Shown in pieces: positions 23,001-33,183 of a DNA stretch of 64,000 nt (position 1 is its first letter; each line of letters starts with the position of its first letter). The notes below the pieces were generated by a model, which saw nothing but the letters and a program-made list of their open reading frames with translations, searched no databases and was not told where the DNA came from. The stretch lies in the NCBI GenBank assembly GCA_003116995.1, contig BDSL01000007.1, positions 62,001 to 126,000 of the forward strand, in the 5' to 3' direction. A program made the position numbers and the translations under genes. The stretch is from Yamagishiella unicocca. Its lineage: Eukaryota > Chlorophyta > Chlorophyceae > Chlamydomonadales > Volvocaceae.

Positions 23001-26000
23001 CCTCGTTCCCTCGTCCCTCCCAGGCACTTCCTCCGCGAGCTGCGAGAGATGCAGACGTCCATCCGGCTGATGGACGAGACGGCATCCGAGGTGGTCAAGG
23101 ACGCGGCGCGCAAGTGGGTGCGGGGGGTGGGCGGGTTGGCGGAGGCTGCGTGCGGTGCTGGGTATGTTTGCTGGGAGCTGCCGCTTTCGTCCGGGACGCT
23201 CCATCGCGGGGACCTTTGGGCTTACGTTGATACGCCCCTCACCTAATTATAATGGGTCAAGAGGGAAACCCGGTGGGACATGCTCCGAAACTACATACCC
23301 ACGAGGCCGGCATCTGGCTCCGCTACACCCGCGCGCCGTCCCCCTCATCCCTTCGTCTTCGTCCCATCGCCCCTCTCTGTCACGCTCACCCTCCACCCGA
23401 CCCACAACAGGACCATCGAGGGCCACCTGCTGAAGGCCATTGAGGTGGTCAAGACAACAGGTGGGGACTATGTATTACGTATGGCGTTGTGCATTCCGGT
23501 GATGGCGACGTGGCCGCCACCAGCCCCCACGACCCTGAACCCCTAGCCCCCCCCCTCCCTCTCCCTTGCAACCCTCCCTCTCCCACGCCCATCCCCATGA
23601 GCAGGCAAGGCCCGCGACATCACCATCCTGATCCAGGAGGTTGATGCCCTCCTGGAGTACAGCCGCAAGCTGGTTCGCTACGGCAGCGAGGACGACCTGG
23701 TGGCTGGGCTGGGCATGGTGACCATTCACGGGGGGGCGCTGGACGTCGAAGGCCGCAACCGCGACCTCAAGGACGTATTCAGGTGGGCGCGTCCTCCCCC
23801 GCCACCTTCACCGCCCTCGGTTTATCGGCCGTGGATTCACGGATTCTCTTATAAAATCCCCCGCCTCCTGCCCTTCTCGCCCCTGCCGCCCCTCCCCCAC
23901 TCTACCCCCATCCAGCACGCACCTCCGCACACGTGTTTAAACCCGCCTCGCCTCGCCTTGCCTCGCTCGAGCTTGCTTTCCTTCTTTTCCGTTCGTTTGT
24001 TGGCTCATGGGTTTCCTTCCCCTCCCCCCTTCCCCCCGCCCCCCGCCCCGCCAAACCGGGCTCCAGGCTGTACCTGGAGGAGCAGCTCAGCAAGGCCAGC
24101 GAGTTCAGCGCCGAGCTGGACGCCTCCGCTGCCGAGCTGGCCACCATCCTGTGCATGGGCGCCAAGGAGACGCAGGCACTGCGCGACGAGGTGTCGGCGC
24201 GACTATACCGCCGCCTGCTCAAGGAGGAGGTCACCAGCGGCCGGTGAGGACTCGCGGGGGGGAGGGAGAGAGGGAGGGGGGGAGGGAGGGAAGGGAAGGC
24301 CTCGGGAGGAGGGGTTGGACGTTTGAGGGAGCCGATTTCCACATAGGGGCCGTTGGTTAGTTGCCCTTGGGAAGGAGAGCTGTCCAGCGAAACAATCACG
24401 GGTATGGTTCGTGGGCTTGGATTCCGCCCCCCGAACGCGGCATCCTCGTGCCGACCCCCCTGGAGGCGACACTCGGCCTCCGACCTCGTATGCCTGGAGC
24501 AAGTCCTCCAGTATGCAATTATGCAATTCCATGATGCAAGTGCACCACACTTTTCCTACTCGGATTTACTCGACAAGTGTGCCGAGTGTTTCCTACTCGG
24601 CTTTACTTATCAGCGCCGCGCTACGGGTTTCTTCTCATACGGTACCTCCCGCCTCCCCGCGCGCCTCCCGCCGCAGCTTGGACGCCGCCGCCAGCCCCGC
24701 CAGCGTGCTTCAGTCCCTGTGCAACAAGGTGCGCTTCCGGCCCGAGGCGGCCCTGGAGCTGCACCGCCAGCTGTACAAGGCCAAGATGTCGGCGCTGCTG
24801 GAGGCGCGCCGCGGCAGCGGCGGCGGCCTGACGGACGGTGACGCGGAGGACCTGAAGCGCATCCGCCGCATCATGTGCCTGCCCGCTGACGTCGCCAAGA
24901 AGGTGCGCCAGGAGGCACAGGGGTAGTACAGCGGTAGTACAGCGGTAGTACAGCGGTAGTACAGGGGTAGTACAGGGGTAGTACAGGGGTAGTACAGGGG
25001 TAGTACAGGGGTAGTACAGGGGTAGTACAGGGGTAGTACAGGTAGTACAGGGGTGGTAAGGAACACAGGGATGCAGGGGGACATGGAGTGCGCATGCGTG
25101 CCTTGGTGTGTTCGCTGGTGTGAGCGCCTCACCTCCTGGCATCGCCCGCAGCCAAACTGCCCTCCTCCTGCCCGCTACCTGCGTGCTCACTGCCCGCTTG
25201 CTGCCCTGCTGTTCCGCCCCCCAGGTGATGCGCGAGACCGCGGGTCGTGAGTTCGAGGAGCTCATCGGCGACATCTACATGGCGGGAGCCAAGCCGCTGG
25301 GCGCCTTCGAGGGCGAGCGGGTGGACCGGGCGCTCAAGGAGCTGCGGCTGGACAGCGAGGTGGCGGTGGAGGTCATGGCGCAGGTGGGGGCGGAGGAGGC
25401 CCGGGGGGGGGGGTGTACGGCTGAGGGACAGCGGTTATCACTCCTGCCGATTCTTGTTTAACCTTCCGGCACTAGGCCCAGGCATTCGCAATTTCATGTC
25501 CCCTATCGCTGCTTCATCCGTCCAACCCAGCTCCCGTTCCCCTCCCCTGCCCTCCCCTCCCCACTCACCCACCCCTTGTTCCCCTCCGCTGTCCCCCTCC
25601 CCCCCCGCGATTCTTCAGGTCACCCGCGACCGGTTCCGCACCTACGTCACTCAGGCCCAGCGCGAGGGCGGCCGCGACCGCAAGGAGTTCGCCTCCGCCA
25701 TCAAGAAGCTGCTGCAGTTCAATGCGCTCATGGTCACGCCGCTGCTGGAGCGAGTCAAGGGCGTTGACGCCGCCAAGAAGGAGCTGGCGGAGATGCTAAT
25801 GAAGGCGACCGAGGAGGCCAAGAAGGAGGGTGAGACACTCGGGGGGGGGGAGCTACCTCGCCACTGCACCTCGCACTGCCGTAATCGTGCCTTCGCTTTT
25901 ACCTTTGTTATTGCCATGGCCCATAGCGCACAACGCTGCATCAAGTACCCAACCCCGACTCCTCCGCGCGCGGCTTCCTTTGCTGCACCGCCATCACGGC

Positions 26001-29000
26001 CATCCTCTCCCCCCTCTTCGACCCCCGGTCCGCACCGCAGAGGCCGCAGAGGCTGCCGCCGCGGGCACCCCCATTCCGGTCCAGCCTGAGCAGCCGAAGG
26101 AGGACACCGTCACGCAGGTGGGTGCGTGTTTCGTGTATGTTTTCGCGTGTAGTGGGAGGGCATGGAAAGGAGACAGTGCCAGACGGCGTACGGCAGATCG
26201 CCGGGTTTGGGTGCGAAACGAAACGACGGGCGTGCAGTCGAGGTTCGCGAGGGACTAGCAATATCATCTTCCCGGGCGCGCGACAGAGGAAGGCGCTGGC
26301 GCTCCTCCTAGGCTTTGGGTCACCGGTTCGATCCCTACCCTGCTCCCATCCTCCCACGACTCCAGGTCCGCAAGGCCATTCAGGCCACCCGTGGCGAGTT
26401 CAGCGAGGACGAGCGCAAGTCCCAGAAGGAGATCACGCTCAAGGTAAGGACACGGCAAAAGGCGGCGAGTAGATGGACCCCCGGGGGTGAGAGTGGACCG
26501 ATGTGCCGCTGTCTTTCTTTGTTCCGGGGCCTCCCCCAACGCCTGTCTCCGCACGCGCGCGGCACGCAACCGCTAACCAACTAACGATAAAAACCGCCCG
26601 CCGCGCAGGACGACCTGGAGGCACCCATGCGCGCCGAGATCTACAAGAACTACCTCATGTACAGGTGGGCCCTGCGGGCCCCCGAGCAAAAAGGACGGGC
26701 GAGGCAGGGAATTTTGGGGGTCGTGGGGACGAGGGCCAACTGGCCAGCCAGCGGTGCGCTCCGGCGATTCCGGCGCCGCGCGCCGTGCTCTATTGTGCCG
26801 GCGGTGAGGGGAGGCTCCCCGCCCAGCCCCAGAACCCTAAAACCCCTTATCCTGGCCCCGAGCTGACGCCCCATTTCCGCGGCCCCGCCAACCCCTACGC
26901 CGCCTCCCCCGTCTGTGCCCCGATGCCGCAGCATGAGCGGCGACGTGGTTGAGCTGCCCGTGGGGGGCGTCATCCGGAAGAAGACGAACCCGCAGGCTCG
27001 CCAGGTGGGGGCGGGGCAGGAAGCGCGGGGGAGGGAGACGAATGGGTTAGCGGCATGGTGGATGACCGGGTCTGAGGAGCAGAGAGGGACGGTTACTTTG
27101 TTAGGGTTGGGTGGAGGCGTGCGCTCTGTGGGAGTGGTGGAGGCGTGGGCGACTCGCAGCAGCTGTTGGTGCTGGCTTTGACCTCCCGCCGACCCCCGTT
27201 TATTACTCGTACACGGGTTTCCCTCGCAACCCATCCCCCGGCCTCCGACCGGTTTCCTATCCTGGCAACCCCCTCTACAACCCGTTTCCCAGTAGTTATC
27301 CTCTTCGACTTGCTACGCCGCGTCAACCGCTTTCCTCGCCACCCCCCTCCCACCCCCTCTGCAGGCGGAGATGGCTCGCCTGTCGTCGCTCGCCGACGTG
27401 TTGGGCATGAGCGGCACTGAGGTGATGACGGCGCAGTCCGACCTGGCGGAGCAGGCCTACAAGGCGCAAGCGTCGGAGGTCATGCGAATGGGTGAGCGCG
27501 AATCAGCCGTACCACAGCCCTGCCGTACTCCGCGCTGCGCCGTACCCAGGTCCCCACACGCTGCTCTCGGGCTGCCGGGTACTTTTGTCATGGCGGGCAG
27601 GCGGGTGGCGTCGTGTAGGCTGCGACAGGACCTGCCCCGAAAGGACCTCCTCCGAAAGGACCCCCGACCCAGCCCTGTCGAGCCATCTGCCTGACGTGTT
27701 CCTTGGTTCATCGCAGGTCCCCTCAACGAGGAGAAGATGCAGTACCTGGACGAGATGCGCACCCAGCTGGGCCTTACCAAGGAAGTGGGCGACAAGGTGC
27801 TCAAGACGGCGCGGCTGGAGGTGTACGGCAGCGCCTCTGCGGCCGAGGACGGCAAGTGGACGATAGAGCGTGTGCTGGAGATGCACAAGGTACGAGGAGG
27901 AGGAGGAGGCTGGGAGCTCCAGGGGGGGGGGTGAACGGGCTTTGGGCCGATGGGGGTCTGTACCCTGCTATAACAACAGCCCCATCCCGCCCCTTTTGCC
28001 CATGCCCCATGTGCCAACCCAGCCCACCTGGACACCCCTCACCCCGCTCCTCCCGCCCCCTCGCCCCGCCCTGCTGCAGAGCGGTGCCAGCGTGGAGAAC
28101 CTGATGGAGGAGGTGACTCGCCGCAACTTGTACCGCCGGGAGATCCTCAAGAAGATCACCGACGGTGGGGAGGGGGTTTGGGTCGGCGGGAAAGAGGGGT
28201 GTGGGATTGGGGGATACGGTAAGGAGCGTCCACGCGTAGGGAGCGTCCAGGGGTTGACGCCCTTTTGGCCGCCTTCCATTGCCGGCATCACACCCTCTTC
28301 CTCCCTCATAACCGGTTTGCCACCCGCCATCCCTAACTCCGCCACGCACCATCCCTGCCAACCGTCCCTGACCACCTTCGCTCAGGCACCGGTGAGGCCG
28401 ACGCCGATCGCTTCCTCAAGGAACTGCCCGCCGCCCTGGTCCTGCCCGCCAACAAGGTAAACAAAGCACGTGCAGCATCTGTACGACCTCTTGCCGTACC
28501 GGTGCCGTGCCGTACTGGTCCCCGCAGGATCCCAACTCGCTCCTCCAACCCCCTCCGCCCCAAACCCGCAGCACACCTACCCACGCACCCGTACTCTGTT
28601 CCTCACCCCTCGCTTCCCCTCCCGCCGCCCTCGCTAACCCTCTCGCCGCCCTCCCTAACCCTCCTACCGCCCTCCCTAATCCTCCCACCGCCCTCGCCCT
28701 CGCTGCTGACGCCCTCGGCCCCCAGGTCCGGCTGATCGTGAAGGAGGAGGTCTCGACTCGCAAGCGCATGCTGCTGGTGCAGGCCGTGTCGCAGTTCCGC
28801 CAGCGCCGCGTAAACGAGTCCGTCACCAGCCTGCAGAACCTGCTCAGCTGCGTGGCGCTGATGCCGGAGGACAAGCCAATGCCGTGGAAGGAGCGCTCCG
28901 AGTTGGAGGAGGTGTACGGGCTCTTCTGCAACAAGGTGCGGCCGACGGGGTGGCGGGGTTATGGGGCGTAGGTTGAGGGTTACGGGTTGTGGGTCGTAGG

Positions 29001-29475
29001 TTGAGGGTTGTGGGTCGTAGGTTGAGGGTTACGGGTTGTGGGTCTTAGGTTGAGGGTTGTGGGTCTTAGGTTGAGGGTTACGGGTTGTGGGTCGTAGGTT
29101 GAGGGTTGTGGGTCTTAGGATGAGGGTTACGGGTTATAGGCCGCAGGTTGAGGGTTGAGGGTTGTGGGTCGTAGGTTGAGGGTTGAGGGTTATGGAGTTG
29201 CGGCCACGGTCAGGCCCCTGGGGTTGCGTTCCCTGGAGCCCCTTCCCTGGAGCGTTCGGCGATGTGTGTGCGGCCGCGTCACCGCCCTTTTCGCTGTCCT
29301 CTGCCCCCTCCTTCCTTTCTGTGTTTCCCGGCTGCAGGAGGACTCGGAATCGAAGCGCGCCACGCTCCGCACCGTGTTGGGGCTGAGCGACGAGGAGGGG
29401 GTGGAGATCGCCACCACGGCCTCCATTGATGCGGCGGCCGGCATCACACTGGACGACGACGAGTCGTTCTTCTGA
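17015..29475 (+). CDS. TIC110: Tic110, inner-envelope protein import component
   Basis: Chloroplast inner-envelope protein that docks preproteins and stromal chaperones during import. Exons: 17015-17164, 17370-17547, 18220-18395, 21341-21454, 21957-22106, 22411-22595, 23024-23113, 23411-23460, 23605-23782, 24067-24243, 24677-24902, 25225-25383, 25619-25829, 26041-26117, 26366-26443, 26609-26664, 26932-27004, 27365-27491, 27717-27889, 28080-28164, 28386-28456, 28726-28935, 29338-29475; 3132 nt, 1043 aa, close to plant Tic110 length. An Arg/Thr-rich transit peptide (about 1-45) is followed by two hydrophobic segments (about 80-103 and 115-136). The long helical stromal domain comes next, with HIEVGRRFMREGFETKDR, FQRLIYVSQVVFG and SAFLLPWRRTFNLNDAQI matching plant Tic110 motifs. 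All introns are GT-AG. The acidic C-terminus ends in LDDDESFF. A TGTAA at 30119-30123 may be its polyadenylation signal. Confidence 0.95.
20335..20495. repeat. about 22-bp minisatellite in TIC110 intron 3
   Basis: Seven or so tandem units of GGGTGCAGATGCGGGTGGTAT with one-base length variants of the G run. It is intronic. Confidence 0.9.
20578..20717. repeat. about 15-bp minisatellite in TIC110 intron 3
   Basis: About nine tandem units of the form AATGGGTCAACGGGA or AATGGGTCAAAGTGA. It is intronic and lies about 80 bp from the preceding array. Its unit is unrelated to that array. Confidence 0.9.
21811..21937. repeat. duplicated dispersed repeat, TIC110 intron 4
   Basis: Two tandem copies (about 21811-21867 and 21879-21937) of a sequence centred on GGTTTGTCGGCCGTGGAC followed by CGCGGATT. 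The second copy sits immediately before the exon 5 acceptor. Related single copies occur at 23801-23870 and, inverted, at 63128-63173. Confidence 0.8.
23801..23870. repeat. dispersed repeat copy, TIC110 intron 9
   Basis: A diverged copy of the intron 4 repeat: GGTTTATCGGCCGTGGATTC then ACGGATTCTCTTATA. It lies just after the exon 9 donor. Confidence 0.75.
24918..25055. repeat. 11-bp GGGGTAGTACA minisatellite, TIC110 intron 11
   Basis: About eleven tandem copies of GGGGTAGTACA or AGCGGTAGTAC, beginning only about 20 bp past the exon 11 donor. Each unit contains a GG-GTAGT donor-like and an ACAG-G acceptor-like sequence. Confidence 0.9.
28960..29200. repeat. GGTTGAGGGTTGTGGGTC minisatellite, last TIC110 intron
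   Basis: A higher-order array of GTAGGTTGAGGGTT, GTGGGTC and ACGGGTTGTGGGTC pieces filling most of intron 22. It is G-rich and superficially telomere-like, but it does not contain the TTTTAGGG telomere unit. Confidence 0.88.
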
Positions 29476-32400
29476 AGCCCTCGACAACGGGGGAAGGGGA
29501 CAAAGGGGAAGGGAGAGGATGACGGGGGAAAGTAGGTGTGGGAGGGAGGAGGGTGAGGGGCCATGCAGGACGGGGGGCGATGTCGAAAGAGCCGCAATGT
29601 CGCAACGGGGCCGTGTTTTGTATGCGATGCGCTCCGCGGTGGGCGTTAGGGGCCCTAGGTTCCTGCGCTTTTGCATTCAGCGATTCCGATGGCGGGCCGC
29701 CGGCCGGACGACCGTGTGTCGAGGTCCTGGGTTTGGGAAGGTGCCGGGTTGGGGAAGGTGCTGGGGTTGGGAAGGAGGGTGGGGGTGGGGGAGTAATGGC
29801 CACCGGGTCGGCGGGATGGAGTACGGTGGGTCGGTTGGAGTGGTTGGGGCATGCCATCCGGCGATGCCCGCGGACGACTGCACTCTGCAACGAGTGATGC
29901 ACTGACCCGCGGGTCACTAGCTAGCTGCCCGCAAAACGTGTTGCGGAGCGTTGGCCCTTCAGCGCCGTGGCGCTTACATGACGGGCTGGCGTGTGTCTGG
30001 TTTTTTGTCCAACATGTGCCGTACAATCGGCGATAGTAATCGCAGTGTGTACTCACTGGTGCGCTCGTCCTCTCGCGGGTGTGTTTTTGTGTGGTCGGGG
30101 GGGTCGGGGGGGGGGGCATGTAAGTATAGAGCAGCTCGCATCGCGCGAGGTGCCTTCGTGTGCCCTGGCGTACGCCGTTCGCTGCGTCGTTGTTGCGCCA
30201 GTACGGCAGCTCCGGCGCGCTCCGGGCGAAGAAACCAGGGCGGCGAGGGGAGGTGACAGGACGTTGCAGGTACAGAGAGCGAGAGGGTTGACTTTGGAAC
30301 CAAAATTCGATGCAAAGTTGCGCACCCATCGGCTGTTGTCGACACCGCCCCCAAATCCCGGGGCGTCTGCCTTGCTGTGTATCGAGCTGCTGCGCTAGTG
30401 GGGGGACGAGGAGGCTCTCCAGGACAGGCGGCTTGCGTCTCGGAAGGACGGGTCAAAGGCCCCCATGGGCATAATCCCGCCAACGCCAAAACACATTACA
30501 CGCTCATCTCCTGCCCTTGCGGCTCCGTGATCGTTGCCGGTGCGGCCGGATGCAGGAGGTGACACAGTTTGGCGGCTGGGGCCAGATGCGGCCCCACACA
30601 TTTTGACCGTTTTCCGTGCGAAGCAGCGTTGCAGTGAGTCGGCGATACCATGTAACCAAACGCGATCTTGGGCCCCCTGCCGTGGGCTGTAGCCCTCTGG
30701 GGCGAGGACCTGTGCCTTGCTAAGGGAGAGCGGGAAATAATAGAAAGCGGCGAAAGCTGTAAACGCTTTGTGAATTCTTTAGGTGTCAGGGTATTCCATG
30801 ATGACATCACGTCGGCCGGTTCTGATAGACGCGAGCTTAACCTGCAGCACGTGTCGTACATGCGCCGCGCCATCCCGCCGCCAATGGACGCATCAATCCT
30901 TCCATCCACGCGCGGTGGCGGGTTGAGGGTTGGGTTCGTCACCGCCGTGCAGTGGGCTGCACTGCTGCCGTTGAGGCCGACGCCCGCCAACGGCATGTCC
31001 GAATCGCCGCATCCTCTCCGTAGTATTTCGATTCCTGCAGGGTTTCTGAACTTTCGGCACCGCAGCGTCCCTGCACCGGAATGCGGCTTTGCTCCGGGGC
31101 CGACCGAGAGCGGCGCTGCAGAGCAACATCAGAGGCGCTCGCAACACGAGCTGGGGCCGGTCTTGCTGGCCACGCACCGGCTGGCGACCAGCCCGATGAC
31201 ACCTTCAATGGGTGTCCTCCCCGCGTGCATGCCTGTGTTCCATGGATTTAAAGTCACGATGATGTGCCCTGGCCCTGCCGATCCCTGGCTGCCCTGGAGG
31301 GCCTAAGCGGCTCCTGCCTCGTGCTGCCTGGTGCTTTCTGGGCCGGGGGCTATTCATCTTGTGGCGTTCCTCTCCCGTGAGGGTTGGTGCGCCTAATTTT
31401 TGTTTTTTGTTGTCTGTGGCCATGTTGGTGGGTATGGCTGGGGCGCCGTCTGCCCGGCTTTGCGTCTTCCCCGTCCTCGTGACCTTGGTTTGGTGGGACT
31501 GTCCGTTGTGCTGGATTTTCATTTGCTGGCCGGCTGCGTGATTTCGCGGGTGGGTGGCCTGGGCGCGTCGGTCTGGGCTGTTGACTCGTCCCACCGTTTT
31601 TCCTGGCAGAGGGCCTTCAGGTGCCTGGGTTGTCTTTTTTGTTGGGGTTCCGCCGTCTTGGGCGCGGCGGGCTGTCCCGTTTTTCCTGTGGCCTTTGGGG
31701 CGTCTGCTGGCTGCTAGCGCTGGCTTGTCGTACGGGGCGGTCTCGTTTTGGGTACCCCGCGTGTCCTGGTTTTGAACAGCATCCTTTTGCTTTTTGAGGC
31801 TTTCCTGTGTCCTTCGGGGGCGTCTGCTGAGTTAAGCCCCGGCTCCAGTATGGTGCGGCCACGGTCAGGGACTCCGCTTGTTCTGGGTTCGCCCGGGCTT
31901 GGGCACACTGAAACCTCTTATATTATGTGACCTAATGAGCCCGCGCGCGTCGTCACTTGTGCTACGGGCTGGGCTCTGGTTACGGTGCGCGGTGCGATGG
32001 ACTTGTCGCGGAAGGGCGGTTGCAGTTCGTAGCGGGTTGTGAGCTTGTAACTGGCCTACACGTAACAGTAGATAATTAATAAATAAATATTATGTTACAG
32101 TCAAGCCCGGGTAAACCCAGGACAAGAAGAGGGGCCCGTGTCCGTGGCCTCAGCAGACGAGAGCTGGGGCAGGATGGGGCGGAACCCAGTAAACGCAAGG
32201 GCACAATAAATACAATTATTGCATAGCATATTTCCTACTCCGGTGCCGAGTTGCGAAACTTCTGTTGGTGAAGTGTCGAAGACCTCCGTAAAAAGGCGTT
32301 TTCCCTATAATCAACTGCCGATTCGCGCCGCGGGGGTTGCACGGATGGCTGACTTGCATTTTTTTCGCGGCGAGTTTATCGCTTCAAATTAGGTACATTC

Positions 32401-33183
32401 AACGTTGGCGTTTTGTTGTCCATGGCATTCGCTGAAGGTCACTGGGCGCATGCATGACCTGCATGACCCGGTCGGACGACCCGGCTAGGCTACGGAGTTA
32501 TCCCATCCTCGCGTCAGCATGACGACGATTAACGAACCAACATCACATTCTAAGAAGCCGGTAACGGTTTCAGAGATAGCGCAGGGATTATTGTAACAGT
32601 GATTTCCCGTTCCCGGACGTGGCCGGCCGCAACCCGCATATGGTTGCCAAGATTCACCTGGGCATGCTCTGAGCGTATCCGTGGATTAACTATCATGCAA
32701 GATGAACCATGTGTTAGGGCCATGACATGAGCCCACTGTACACTGTGACCTCGTTGTTACGAGCATTTTGGGAGCCAAACCCGACACGCCGACGGTACTG
32801 CGAACTGCCGCATCACTTGGTGACTACCTGCAGCATGGCTGCATATGGACATACGTTTTCGGAATTTTCACGACCGGGAAATTGTTTTAGGAAAATGCGT
32901 TTGCTTGGTTGGTAAAACTCTTCCCGCGCCCTCCAGGTTGGTTCCACCGAACACTCCAATAGAAGCCAAAGCATCAAATCGTTTCCCCACCTACGACAAG
33001 GCCGACTTTGGGTAAATAGTTAGACAGGCTCGACGTGGCAACTTGGTCCTTCAGTTCGTACGGGGCCATTTTGGCGCGGAAGGAAACTACCGGATTACGC
33101 AATCACCTGTTCGCGTCTATAAGACCATGAGGGATGATTCCCTACTTGTCGTTCAAATATAAGTTATTTACTTGAACTCTCTC
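29476..33183. other. TIC110 3' region and gene-poor spacer
   Basis: It begins with the TIC110 3' untranslated region (possible TGTAA at 30119-30123). From about 30.6 kb, GC content falls and AT-rich tracts appear (for example around 32080-32110). No ORF here shows a recognisable domain. The segment 31200-31930 differs in composition and may be a transposable-element 3' end (separate entry). Confidence 0.6.
31200..31930 (+). mobile_element. possible retroelement 3'-end relic
   Basis: T/G-rich stretch with recurring CTGGTTTT, GCGTCTGCTG and GGGTACCCCGCG-type phrases, no intact ORF, ending in GGGTTCGCCCGGGCTTG, then GGCACACTGAAACCTCTTAT. A similar tail (GGGTTCACCCCGGCTTGAGG followed by ACACTGGGAACATCTTAT) occurs at 41278-41318. 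A tail shared between two unrelated spacers is what 3' ends of non-LTR elements look like. I cannot identify a protein, so this is tentative. Confidence 0.28.

Noticed and set aside
28960..29200. Interstitial telomere repeat
   Set aside because: The units are GGTTGAGGGTTGTGGGTC variants, not TTTTAGGG. The array is an ordinary intronic minisatellite.
30668..31306. 212-aa plus-strand ORF as a gene
   Set aside because: No recognisable motif and no splice partners. Composition is like the surrounding spacer, and two other frames are also open for long stretches.
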